Origin: Phallus indusiatus
Lineage: Eukaryota > Basidiomycota > Agaricomycetes > Phallales > Phallaceae
Assembly (NCBI GenBank): GCA_027605045.1
Contig: JAQFWX010000192.1
Coordinates: forward strand, 1 to 57,634
Direction of reading: 5' to 3'
DNA length: 57,634 nucleotides
Each line of letters begins with the position of its first letter. Within the stretch, counting starts at the first letter, position 1. This document shows, piece by piece, positions 12,564-23,789 of the stretch. The position numbers were made by a program, and so were the translations under genes. The notes under the pieces were generated by a model. It did no database searches. It was not told where the DNA came from and saw only the letters and a program-made list of their open reading frames with translations.

Positions 12564-12992
12564 TGACGCTTCGTGACGTTAGTTGTTATCGGCTAATATT
12601 TTCCAGTTGACGAGCACAGATTTTGCCAAATTGTATTCATTTTGGTGCTTATACATACTCCTTTTTTTAGGACTTTTGAGCGCTACCTTTGCTAAATTTA
12701 TGACCCTGAGGCTGCATTTCCTAAATAGTCTCAAAAAAGGTAGGCCTTATGGGATATTGGAGGATTATGCATTATGTTTTATGCTTCTCAAATCCTCGCC
12801 CACCAACTCGGAAGCCAGAAAATTTTTTGAAGGATATGCCTTTTCAGATGTATACATCCCTTATTAGAGGTTCGACTGTAGTCATCCATCCCGGCAATCA
12901 AAAAATCAAAAAATTAGATCAAACCCTTTTTGCATTTGAGCGCGACAGTATAGTAACTGGTTGCACCTTTTACTTCTTTCTCAGTGGCAAAC
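12241..12992. other. Spacer between the tandem paralogues
   Basis: Contains the 3' flank of unit 1 (to ~12563), a short unshared insert (~12564-12892) and the 5' flank of unit 2. The small open frames at 12583-12867 and 12749-13078 lie here but overlap repeat flanks and lack domain features. Confidence 0.5.
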
Positions 12993-14560
12993 ATGCCTAC
13001 TACTCTCGTTATCTCCTCTCCTATCCAAGTGTTTTTTTATTATGTCTTTCATATTATTTTTCTGGGACATCCTGCTGATATACTTGCCCGACTTTGGTTA
13101 GCGTACGATCTTTCCCGGGAATACGATGACGAAGACAATGCGAGGAGGGCCTGGTTGAATTTTGAAGAATCCATCCGCGAGTCTTATAAAACTGTTGGTG
13201 TCTTGGTAAGGATAAAGTTCCTAAGTGACACCTCTTGTTCTTGATTATACTGTCTCTGTGGATCAGGCTGGCCTTGTGGCTGCAACCACATCGCTATTCT
13301 TTTCTGTCAACACAGATATTGCAAATACGACTGTTCGGACCTTGTTTCTAGCCAGCATCACAACAGCGGTCCTCAGCGCTGCATCTTCTTTTGGTTTGCT
13401 CTCTACTGTTCTCCCGGAACCTATAGCACTCGAAAAGAGATGGGAAGAATCAGGGCTTGGGTTTATACTGGGACTTGCTGCACCATCTGCGTGGCTCTCA
13501 CTTTCACTATGGACATTCCAAGGTGCATTGTTAGCTCTGGTTTGGATTACGGATGAGACCCCGGCCAGAATAGTGGTGACGACCTTGATCGGATTAAGAC
13601 TGTTGCTCAAGGTTGTTGTAGCAACTTCTGCGACTGGTTTCAGAGAATTCTGCCAAGGTCTTCTGGGGTGGAGATATGGAGCTGATCATCGAATGATTCG
13701 GCTCACTGCTGGTAAAGATTCAGATTATACAATGTTCATGAAGCTCTTACTGAACTTGGTGTTTGTACATTTCAGCCTCAATTAAGCTGAGAGATATATA
13801 TCTCGAAGAGTGCAACGCAATATATGAAGGTGAATGTATACGTCAAATGACATCACGACCATCGTCCTTCACTTCAGATGGTAAACGTCAGTTGGATTCA
13901 GTATCCCTGAGCATTCAAATCTTACTGATTTGATTCTCATCGACAGCAAAGCGCAAAAAGTAACCGAGAGCGGGACCCTCGTTCCCTCAATGCCACCTAT
14001 GCAGCGAACTGAGAGTCCAGAACCCCTACCACGGAGTGAAAGACGATCAATTAAAGTCAGCTCGCGAGCTGTTCGACATGCCCGATTATTTGTTTCAATG
14101 CCCGATGAAGAAGTTGCACTGCAGAGTGCAACGTTAACTGTAGCCGCTACTGCTGCTGCCACTGCCACTGCTGCTGTAGCATTCGAAGCCGAACGTACTC
14201 TCAACGTTGCAAACGCTTAACAATTTTATTGGCATGCACTGGGACATTTTACGTGCAATCATCCGACAATCGAATTTTTCCTTGAATATTGATGTACGCA
14301 GACAAAATTCACAGTATTTTGGACTGACGTTCTGACGGAAATTCTCCTGGAACGGAACGAAAACTCGCCCTGGACGAATGGCAGCAGACACATAGGACGG
14401 CTCGGACCTTATATATACCTTAAAGAATTTATATGATATCGCTATATAGCGTTTTCCCTGTCTCTCTCTGTTTTACTCTTCGGACATTGTACCTCATAGT
14501 AATAGTTTCATCTAGAGTTACAAAAGAATTTTATAATTTATGGACATTTGGCGGACGAAA
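12893..14560 (+). repeat. Tandem segmental duplication, unit 2
   Basis: Direct repeat of 11102-12563. It is about 200 bp longer, mainly because the 3' part of the gene carries an extra tail exon absent from unit 1. The downstream block ending TTGGCGGACGAAA (to about 14560) matches the end of unit 1. Confidence 0.85.
12993..14220 (+). CDS. Unrecognised multi-pass membrane protein, paralogue 2
   Basis: Paralogue of the gene at 11226. Exon 1 is fully open here (MPTTLVISSPIQVFFYYVF, then FLGHPADILARLWLAYDLS) and ends at GTCTTG|GTAAGG (13206). Exon 2 from about 13268 (AGLVAATTSLFF) to about 13757 carries the hydrophobic segments. A short intron ends at ATTAAG before CTG-AGA-GAT, and a further intron at about 13880-13950 (ATG|GTAAAC...CAAAG|CGC) leads to a long hydrophilic tail with SPEPLPRSERRSIK and an alanine/threonine run (TVAATAAATATAAVAFEAER) ending at 14220. 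The final FEAERTLNVANA matches the end of paralogue 1, so the middle of the tail is an insertion here or a deletion there. Cellular role unknown; membrane location inferred from hydropathy. Confidence 0.68.
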
Positions 14561-14894
14561 TGTCGAAACGACATCTCACGCACGCAGCACGCTAGGTTAC
14601 CAGGCGAAGCTCCGTCGTTGTCACTGGCTGTGGTTTGACTTTTCAAACGGCGCTCAACTACTAATAACTTTCCAATTTCTCGTCATATACCTTCTAGCAC
14701 GCCACTTCGATAGGTTTTCCCAATTCATGATTGACTTCCATGGATCAGACTACTCGAAAAGAGAAAAGCTTCCTGTATTGCAAGTGATATACCATAATAA
14801 AAAAGTGTGAGATATCCATATTCCAATGACAACATATTGAGAACATGTGATAAAAAAGGTTATAACTGTTAGTCAAACAAGTACACTAAATGAA
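14221..14894. other. Convergent spacer
   Basis: Lies between the 3' ends of paralogue 2 (+) and the Sec2-like gene (-). It holds the 3' flank of duplication unit 2 up to about 14560. The open frame at 14433-14810 has no recognisable feature. Confidence 0.5.
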
Positions 14895-16675
14895 CTAATG
14901 TGTAGAGTCTAGGGTATATTCTGATACAGAAGACGAAGAAGCGACATCAGCAGGGACAATGTGGGAAGACACGGGTTCCTTGTCTGCTTCTTCTGAGGCT
15001 ATCAAAGCCGGGTTTTGCTCGTTGTCATTGTGTAACTGGGGATCTTCTTCAGTATTCACGTCGTCTCCCTCAAGTCGGTTCGCATCCATGGGTGCTGATT
15101 CTTCTTTGGGTTCTCCGCCAGGTTCCCCGTGGGACGGAACAGACTCGGAGTTTGGCTCTGGTTGGGAAGAGATACTACCGTCCGGTTCCTGTTTGCCTTC
15201 GGTGTCCAACTCCAGTTCTTCCTTTTCTTCATTCAGGCCATGATCTGAAGAAGAGGCATGTGCTTGCGAATGAGCTACGTCCTCGTTCTCGTCCTCGTCC
15301 TCAGGCTCTTCTTCATCATCATCATGAGTGACTTGATTAGGATGCGGTGTCGTTGGAGGGAGTTCAAAGATCAGCGAAGACGTAGCGGATGACGATCTGG
15401 AATGGCCTCGAGGTGTCGAAGGGTCGGTCAATAAATGAATTTCATTGGGTTGTGAGATAGCGACGGATAGTCGGTCACGAGCACCATCGCTTTGTCGGCC
15501 ATGACTAGCTATGACCCGCAATGTGCTCTTCAAAGCTTCACGTTCCTCCATCGCGATGCGAAGTTCTTCTTCAATCTCTGCCAGTTTTTTATTGGAATTG
15601 GATACCATCTTATTAGCCTGTACGGAGCAATAATCTTTAAACCCAACCAAAAAAAGAGGCAGTCAACCTAACCTGTTCGAACAAAGCTTGACTAAGGGTC
15701 TCCAGCTCGCCTTCCAACGCGGTTTTCTCTGCAACCACCTTTTGAAGGGATTCACGTTCTCTTGTAAGTTGTTGTTCTAGCTCTTTCTCGCGTTGGGTTG
15801 GCTTAGGAGGTGGAAGGGCCTCTGGTAATGGTGGGGTCGAAGGGACTGTAATCAAAGGTAATCAGATATCAGAGTGACAAATAATATAAGTGGCCTTAAT
15901 CACCCGATGAAGACGAGGTTCGTGTCAGGGAAGAGAAATTGAAGAACCGTGATGGTGTCGGGGACCCCAAACCTGACTGGGAAGGATTCGGTAAGCTGGC
16001 GAACGAGGCTCCAGAGTTTCGAGGAGATTGAGGTTTGGGTAGAGGCGTCAAGGTGTCCTCAGCAGTGGTATTCAGCGATTCTTCATCTGAGGTTCTTCGA
16101 CTATCACGTTTGCTCCAGGGGCGCCATCCTCCGAGCTCTAAGATAGATCCATTCGCCCCCAGTTTTTTGGGCGACTCTTCAAGCTCTGCATTGATGTGCA
16201 CAGGTTGATGGTTGGATTGTGATATGGTCAATTTGGCTTCCATTTCCACTTCCTTTTTACGCGCATTTTGAAGTAGCGAAGACTTGACATAGGCAATAGT
16301 CAAAAAAAAAGGGCAACCGGTGGAGTCAAAAGACTTGTAACTTTAGCGTACCAGTTCTTCGACCCAATCAGTCATCCGCAAAAGCAACTGGGTTACTTCT
16401 TTTTCACGAACCATTCTATGAATCTCCTTGTCGGCATCGTCGAGTTCGTCGTCGACGGTAGGAGTCTCCAGCAAGCGTCGGGCATGTTCTACGTCTTGTG
16501 CTGCTTGAACAATGGGACTGGTTAGATTCGGAGCTGGAGGAGCAACTGTTTTTGGAGCGACAGAGGAAGCAGCGGAAGGGTGAGAAGGAGGCGGGAGCGG
16601 AGGAACTTTGCGCCTCCTGTCCGCTCGTGGAGGCAGCGGAGGCGGCGTCGGTGCGGGTGATATTGCAGAGCTCAT
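14895..16675 (-). CDS. Sec2-like Rab guanine-nucleotide exchange factor
   Basis: Predicted cytosolic, coiled-coil activator of a Sec4/Rab8-type GTPase in polarised exocytosis. The diagnostic Sec2p domain is split over two exons: KELEQQLTRERESLQKVVAE then LETLSQALFEQ (near 15680) joined to ANKMVSNSNKKLAEIEEELR (near 15590), the heptad pattern of the Sec2/Rabin8 family. The N terminus (16675) is proline-rich (SPAPTPPPLPP). Exon 2 (16282 to about 15903) contains RFFNFSSLTR and many Ser/Thr. The C-terminal half after the coiled coil is acidic (DDDEEEPEDEDENEDV) and low complexity. Introns, on the minus strand: 16351-16283, about 15902-15848 and about 15670-15615, all GT-AG and phase-consistent. 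The start lies only 138 bp from the start of the divergent RS-rich gene, implying a shared promoter. Confidence 0.8.
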
Positions 16676-16813
16676 GCTTTCTCTTGTGATGATGGATGCG
16701 TTACTATGTCACGCGTCACGCGTCCTTGTCCTCTTTTACATAATCACATCACTCAAACCTCTTTTTCGTCTGCTCTCCCTCCCGTCAAAAGCCGTTCGTT
16801 TATGGTATAGAAG
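16676..16813. promoter_or_regulatory. Probable bidirectional promoter
   Basis: The 138 bp between two divergent start codons must hold both core promoters. It contains CACGCGTCACGCGT (about 16709-16722), a doubled CACGCG element that overlaps an MCB-like ACGCGT, and no TATA box in either direction. Confidence 0.45.
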
Positions 16814-19601
16814 ATGGTTCGTTCCGCTCTCAAACTTAGGACTTTTGCTGAGGAATATACTTCTTCATCAAATTCTCGCGAATTTCCCCGCGAAACGTTA
16901 CCGTCGTCTCCGAAAACAACACCCGCACGCAAAGTACTTCATGCGACTCCACCCGTGAATCCTCCCCCGACACTGCCCCCACTGCCTCCTCCTCCTCCCG
17001 TCATTCGTTTTTTGATAGACATGGTGACACCCAATGAACTCGCGGCCATTTTACGCGCTCGTGTCGCTCGTTTGGTCTCACAATGGCCTCAGTACATGTC
17101 TCAACCTCCGACTCTTCTCCACCATGGTTTACCTTCCCCTTCATCCTCAGGCTCCCCTTTAGTCCAGCAACAAAATCAGACAGGAAAAAAACTGGACTTG
17201 GCCACCATCCATTCCTTTGTTGCATTTTTTTACCCTGATGATCATCAAATTCACCGAAGCATCGATATATCTTCCGAAACACTCCTCGCGCACCTTGAAG
17301 GGCTTCAAACACTGTTATCCTTCTTGAGCTCCAAGGAACTGGGAGTCATTATAAAAAACAGGCTTATCTCTTCCTCCCCACATCGTTCAGCATCTATTCA
17401 TGCCGTCGTCGAGGTCATACGACACTTGTCTCCTGAGGATGAAGAGAGTGAAGACCTAGACTCAATTTGGAAACAACTGTGGTTAAAAACATCGACAACT
17501 ACGTTACCTTCCCCCCAAGTGATTCCTCTTGTTCCGTCCAGGACGTTAATTGACGTCGCCGTTGCCACCGAATCTGGTCCCGACGCTCTCCCTATAACAA
17601 TGGCGATGGCGAGTGCCACAAGCATACCTAGTATGAGAATATCTTCATCAGATGGAGCTCGTCCGCTCAAGAGACCGAAATTCGTTGCTTCCCACCCCAT
17701 TTTTCAAGATTCCACAGATGATTCCCGGACGGGCATCTCACTACCACCATCCAATCCTCCCATAAATGACGCAATCTACGATCATTCCCATACTTCTGGA
17801 TCAACTTCAATCACAATGTCGATTCCAATACCTAAAATGGCCGATCCTATACTTCGCCCAGTCTCAACGCGATCTTTCAAATCACCTCCAATTACTTTGC
17901 CTTTGGAGGACGATGGAGAAGCAGATGCAGAGGGTGACACGGACACTGACATAGATATGGACGTGGATTTGGCCGTGGACGTCAGCGAGCGTAGCGACGA
18001 CAGTAAGAATCTCACCATCGCTCAGGTTATTAACTCATGTCGCTCCGAAGAGGCCGCCGTGAACACCCTAATGACCAGCCATTCTCTCAGCAAAGGATCG
18101 ATAGGATCGAGATTTGGAACACCTTCAGAAGGCCCGACTATTGCCATCCCTTCGGCTGCGGTAATGGCACCCTCACCATCATTAACCTCCGTCAATTACA
18201 CCGATACAAGCAACGTCCTCCCCCCCAGCACCCGTCATTGCGACATTCCTAAAGGCCCTCGAGCAATGCGAAGTCTCTTGTCCAATGAATCTACTTACTC
18301 CATATCATCAGGATCACGTACACCGTCTGTATGTTTTTAAATCCCATACTTGTGTCACACAAAACACGCATAATCTAAAAGCTTTCCGAAGATCTCCAAT
18401 GTCAATACTTTGAGTCACATATCGCCTCCTGTAGGACACCTTTCTTGACTGGAAAGGGAGGGGCCCGCTGACAGAAATATAATTTTTAGAATACGATAAC
18501 AACCTCTGCAGCAATGACACCTATTACGACCCTGCAGGCGAAGCAGGAAGCTATGTCTGGTGAATGGGGACTGATAACAAGAAATACTGAGTTGAAAGAA
18601 AGTGGAACGCGTCAATGTCCTATTGAAATAGCTGATCAAAAAATCGATTTACAACAACTCCCCAAGGAAGCCGCTTCCCGCCGGATCGTATCCGTGTCCT
18701 TCCCTGTAAAATCTACCGTACCGCCGGCCAAAAAGCCTCAGGGGATTCATAATACTCCTTCTCCTACACAATCTGTGTTTACTATGCCTCGGGACCCACC
18801 ACTCTCTTCGACTTCCTCTTCCATATTCTCAATTCCAAAATCAACGAATACAACACCGCTGCGCTACGAAGGTCCAGAACTACCGCCTTACGATGAAGTC
18901 ATGCCTTCAAACATTTCTTCGAAGGCAACATCTGATACAACTATCGCAATATCGGCTTTGGCGCAGTCTCGAAGCAAGCCAGGTCGGCGAAACAAAAAAG
19001 CGAATAAATCGCCATCTCGGTTCTCAGGTCGATCACAAAAATCTATTTCGCGGTCCCGTACAAGCTCGTCCCCATCAAGATCCCGTTCCGCCGATGAAAA
19101 GCGTCACAGGCTTCCCAAGAAGAAATCACTCTCTACGAAATACGAAATTCAATCATCAACTCGTAAAAGCGTCAAACATTCTCATTCTCATTCCCAGTCA
19201 GATAAACGTGCCTGGGACTCTTCGTCTCGGTCATCTTCTTGCTCAACAGACCGCTCGCGGTCAGAGTCACGATCTCGTGCGCCGTATCGTCCTCGGAACT
19301 ATTCTTATTCTCGTCCTCCCTCTCCATCCTCTTCAAAGGACAGACACTGGTCACCTGAGCCTAGCCGTCGTAGGGAGCGCGGTAGGAGTAGAAGCAGGAG
19401 ACGGCGGGGAGATGAGAATCCACCGACATCTCGTACATCTAATGGAATGGATCATTGGTCTCCTGGAAGGGATAGTCGACGGGGAGACACAGATACTACG
19501 ACAAGAAGTTCAAATATTAAAAGTCGCTCGGGTAAATGCTTTCATATATTATATGAATGATTGGTTCTTAATCTCTGACATCCTCAATAGGGCGAGCATA
19601 A
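16814..19601 (+). CDS. RS-rich protein of unknown function
   Basis: No family assigned. Exon 1 (16814-18328, 505 codons) has a proline-rich start (PPTLPPLPPPPPVIRFLIDM), a compact helical region (NELAAILRARVARLVSQWP; LLAHLEGLQTLLSFLSSKEL) and a long low-complexity tail with an acidic Asp repeat (DTDTDIDMDVDLAVDV). A small exon (LSEDLQCQYFESHIAS) follows. The third exon runs from about 18513 and carries a strongly Arg/Ser-rich domain (SRSRTSSSPSRSRSADEKR; RRRERGRSRSRRRRGDE), similar to splicing-factor RS domains. The final intron at about 19533-19590 leads to a short end, GRA-stop at 19599-19601. RS domains usually mark nuclear proteins acting with pre-mRNA; that role is inference. Exons 1 and 3 could in principle be two genes, but the splice phases fit a single product. 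Confidence 0.6.
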
Positions 19602-20064
19602 ATATGCAAATGTGGAGTGCATTTTTTAATGGTGCATATCGCCATGGTACGTAGCTCTTACGTTCAAATACTATAATGCTTAAAGACCTGTGTCGCTTGC
19701 TGCGCAAAAGCTACCCAAGGCTTCAACGAATTGACATCTACGCAACGTTTATCCGTTAATCAGTCAATTATTCGACAATCTATCAATGTGACAATGCACG
19801 CGAAACGTGATTATGTCCAATAACTCATCGGTTACCATTCTAATCTCGATTTTTTAAAAAACCGAAGACGAATTCGTCTTCGGTTTTTTTCGTTGGTGAC
19901 GCGAATTCACCAGTGGTAGGATGAAATCAGATGGATTCGGTACTCTTTGAACTTTAACAGTTGTATCATAAAATTGTCCAAAATTTAACAAGAACTGTAG
20001 TGTCCAAGTGCATAATAAGGAGAAATGATTTTTTTATGAATTGGTTATGAATTGGGCACGCGCA
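19602..20064. other. Convergent spacer with a long palindrome
   Basis: Lies between the 3' ends of the RS-rich gene (+) and the lectin-like gene (-). Its only notable content is the perfect palindrome at 19856-19889. Confidence 0.6.
19856..19889. repeat. 34 bp perfect palindrome
   Basis: AAAAACCGAAGACGAA joined without a spacer to its own reverse complement, with GAATTC at the centre. It would form a 17 bp stem with no loop as a cruciform, or a stable RNA hairpin followed by a T run. The position, between two converging genes, fits a transcription-end or RNA-processing role on either strand, but fungal genes do not usually rely on such hairpins. Confidence 0.9.
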
Positions 20065-21302
20065 TCATGCAGTGAAGAATTGATTCACGTCATTATCCGT
20101 GCATTGGAAAGTCTGGAGTTGGTTGCCGTTAGTGGTAATACCATTAGTTACATCCAAACATTGTCCTAAAATTTTTGAAATTAAATCTGCCTAGAGGAAT
20201 TCAAGACGAAGAGCCGAACTCACCATGATTAGTTACAGCAATACGATCATCATCGGTATAAAACCATGATTGTTGTGGGAGGCCGGTGAAACATTGCCAT
20301 ATTTTCATACCAACACCATTACCAATGTCTGAACAAGAATTAGGCTAAGCTGATAAGAGTAATGTGGTGGAAAGGCCATAACTAACCGCTTCCGGCGTCC
20401 AAACAAAAGTTCGTTCCTGCTAGCTGGACTTGTGTATTTCCACGGGTGATGAGCCATTGTTGAGCACCGCTGCCATTACAGTCAAAACTAAAACGGTTTG
20501 AGAAGGCAAGCATCAGAATATATATAAGGACCCTTACATCTGAACTGGCGTTCCATCCGCTTGGACATTGCCCTTTACATCTACGCATTTAGACGGGTCA
20601 CCCATGGGGTGAATGGCACGCGGGATGGTAGACTGGTCAGGTATTACTCCACTGGGACACCACCTAATGAAAATTTGAAGATTAAAAGACCGAGATTGAC
20701 TTTTATGAAAGAATGGACAAACGTTATATTAAATATAGTCCCATAGTCACATCCGTGCATTGGTGCAGTTGGCGGAACACCTGGAACAGGATCGATCTCA
20801 GTTATGTGAGGTTGCAAGTCAAAACCATCTGTGCAGTTGGCACTGTCACAGCTTGCAATCCCGCAAAATCCGTTCACCTGAAAGGAATGATACAGATAAG
20901 GAAACATAAAAAAGTCATGAGGGAGGAAAACACATACGGGACGTTCGTCAGCGGGGACAATGCTGACACCGATATTATAGGAAGAAGGATTGCGGACGAT
21001 GTAATAATAATCCCACTAAAGGTAATAAATAATGAAAAAGATAACACACAACGCTGAAAACTTACAGGTAGGAAAAGGCCGGCAAAAGTTCCACCATTTG
21101 CATCAGCGTAAATTTGACCCCCAAAATCTGAATCAACCACGAAGGATGAAGTACTTTTAGACGCAACAGAACCGTTAAAAGCCAAGTTGAAGAATATATC
21201 AAGGCTTATGGGACAATTATTATTGATATTGATAGTTTTGAGAGCGGAAGTTGGCGAAAGGAAAAGGAAGACGAGGTAAGTGAAAACGAAAACCCGAGAC
21301 AT
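20065..21302 (-). CDS. Secreted protein with C-terminal ricin-B-type beta-trefoil (CBM13-like) domain
   Basis: The N terminus (21302) is a signal peptide, MSRVFVFTYLVFLFLSPTSA. The mature part opens with KTININNNCPISLDIFFN, resembling the start of thaumatin-like and related fungal cell-wall proteins, and continues through a Cys-containing segment (NGFCGIASCDSANCTDGFDL) with a Pro-rich hinge (DPVPGVPPTAP). The C-terminal half is a beta-trefoil: KCVDVKGNVQADGTPVQ, DCNGSGAQQWLI, NFCLDAGSG, KIWQCFTGLPQQSWFYT and QCLDVTNGITTNGNQLQ, i.e. repeated C-L/V-D...Q-x-W units. Several introns (for example about 20535-20484, about 20391-20346 and about 20222-20172) join these pieces in frame. Likely a secreted carbohydrate-binding protein; its ligand and any enzymatic activity are unknown. 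The catalytic A chain of ricin is not present. Confidence 0.75.
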
Positions 21303-23789
21303 ATTGATATTGTCTGACAATCAGTATTAGACATACCATACAACGCTTTATACAGTTTCCGATTTGTGAAACAAAAACGCCGGAGATTCCGAGCTGAGAT
21401 CATGAAAGGTCAGCAGACTCACTGTTTTAATCTAAATAATTGACATCACAGTTATGGTGCATACATTTCAAATATATGCTAGGGTAAAGGTTGTTTAGCT
21501 TCAAACATCAGCAGACGTCAGGAAATGTGCCAAGCGATACCTCAGCCAATCGCATAAGGTTTCGCCGACAATCACAGGCGATTCTTGATTCACGTCAAGT
21601 GGATTTAGTTCTCGGGTGCCTCTAGAATTAAAAGTGAGCTCAAGTCGGTTATATTGGAAACTACGTTGAGCTTTTGAAATTAAAACGATGACACAATGCA
21701 TATTGGAGCTTGAACAAACCGTGGAGAATCCTGGACATGATAATTGTGACAACTGAACTTTGAATGTGAATATTGAGGCAGGATCGTAGTACGGCAGTTC
21801 CTGACCCTGAATGATAGTTTTTTACCATTACCACTAAGGTGCTAAACCGCGAAGATTTTGAAAGGAGCCGAACACCCCGAGGCCTGAGCTAGTACAGCTT
21901 CTTACTCCTTGCTGCATGTGCATTAAATTCTCCTACAGGTCGAGCATTTCTACCTCCGAATTTGTCTCAGACGCTAAGGAAAAATCTAATTTCAAATGGA
22001 ACTTAATCGGATATAACATAGTACGCTCGCGAAATGCAGTATTATATTTTGCTGTTTGGTATTCTGTTATATACATACATACATACATAGCTCACAAACG
22101 AGCTAATACATCTAGACTAGATATGTAGAAGATATCAGAAAGATAATTTGTTTCTGTTTTGATTGCCTTGCAAATTGCTTCAGCCTGAGAGTTCAGCGTA
22201 TGACAAAGTCCTCCGATCATCAATTATCTCTAAGATCGTCGGAGACGCCACATGACAATTGACATGTTGACAAATCAGAGTTTGAAAGTATTGATATAGA
22301 ATCTGTAAAGAGTATAGCGACGAATCTGTGTTGAGGGTGAACCTTTATTAATATCCAAAGCACAATTGAAGCATTTCCGCACGGGCCAGTGGGCCCTACT
22401 GATGACCGAGAATCATGAAAGAATTGCTAAAAAGATTAGGTGTATAGTGCCATTACCACCGGTTATACAAGGTAAAAAACCGATGGTAAATTTAAACTTC
22501 ATCGGTTCAGTCTGAATGTTATGGAGAAAAGAAAAATAATAGATCAATCTTCAATACCTTTTTTATTTACCTTTAACGTACGAAAATGATGGTAAACTTT
22601 CCAGAAAGTCACCTTTGAAAAGAGTAAAGAGACGTTTAGCGTTGAAGAAAGTGATTTAGTCAATATCAGATCATCAATTATAAGGCAAAAGGAAGGAAAC
22701 GCATCAAATTGTTAACGTGTATGCCAAGGACTAATGCAGTAGAAACAAACATATGTATCTGAATCCTATAAGACCCCGGCGGTTCCTATAGTCACCGTCA
22801 TTGTTCCAGGGCGACCCCCCTTTCACGTTACTGCCAGCGCCAGCTACGGAAGGCTACGGGGGAGGTATGTAGTCTCGTTTTGCGGCTTACTGACGGTGCT
22901 AAGCAATTTTCCGCGTTTTGACAACGGCTCAGTGGATAGTGAATTTAAAAGAAAACTGAGGATTAAACTCGTGAAACGCACTCGAAAGAGAGAATCAAGA
23001 ACATGTCTTGGTGTGAAGACTTGAAAGCCAACATTCTTCGAACAACAAAGGTCTGCTGCTGATAAGTGACTTTCAAAATGAAATACAACACTCGTACTTA
23101 GAATTCATACATTTGAGAGCTTCTTCCACCCCTCCTCGATACTCGATGATTTATGTTCAGCATCGGTAATCACTCTTGATCACTGAATTTCAGATCGTGA
23201 CTTCGCGACATCCTGATTTGTTGTTGTCATAGAAAAAGAAAATGACATCAGAAGAGGAGACCGCATGGGGTTTTCTAGTTTCTAGGCGAGAACCCCAGGG
23301 ATTGCAATTTTTTTACAGGTACGGAATGTGAGCAAAGCTTATAGTTACGGACGTGACAAAAAACAATTTCGCTTATTGACCCATCACCGCGTCACCCATA
23401 CCAAAGGAAAAGAAACTTCAAGAGCGAGAAGTAATTCAGAGACTAGAAACATAGGAAGAAAAAGTGATGATGATATACACGAGTGGTAAAAGGGTATGAA
23501 GCTGAGAAAAAGCACAGCAAAGAGTTCAGTCACATTAATTACGCATTAAAAGAAAGTCAGGCAAAGGAGAGAATGACCACAAGAGTTACAGATTACGACC
23601 GGAGAAGGACGTAAATAGGGTGGATGGGTTTGGGTAGGTGATATTACAATCATTTAAGACGATGGTCGTAAAGGAATAAACGCGAATAGTGTATATATAA
23701 CCTATAGTTCTTCAAAGGAAGCACGGATATAGGAAAGAAAACCAACAAGAAGCCCTAAGACAGGTTTTCAAGTTTTAATGACCTTTTGT
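21303..23789. other. Gene-free interval of 2.5 kb
   Basis: No long open frames, no domain motifs and no clear tRNA. A short ACAT run (about 22074-22088, five copies) is the only simple repeat seen. The stretch 22780-22870 is locally GC-rich but shows no coding pattern. Confidence 0.55.

Noticed and set aside
22440..22510. CACCGGT/ACCGATGG phrases suggesting a small hairpin or MITE end
   Set aside because: Arms are under ten bases and imperfect; could be chance.
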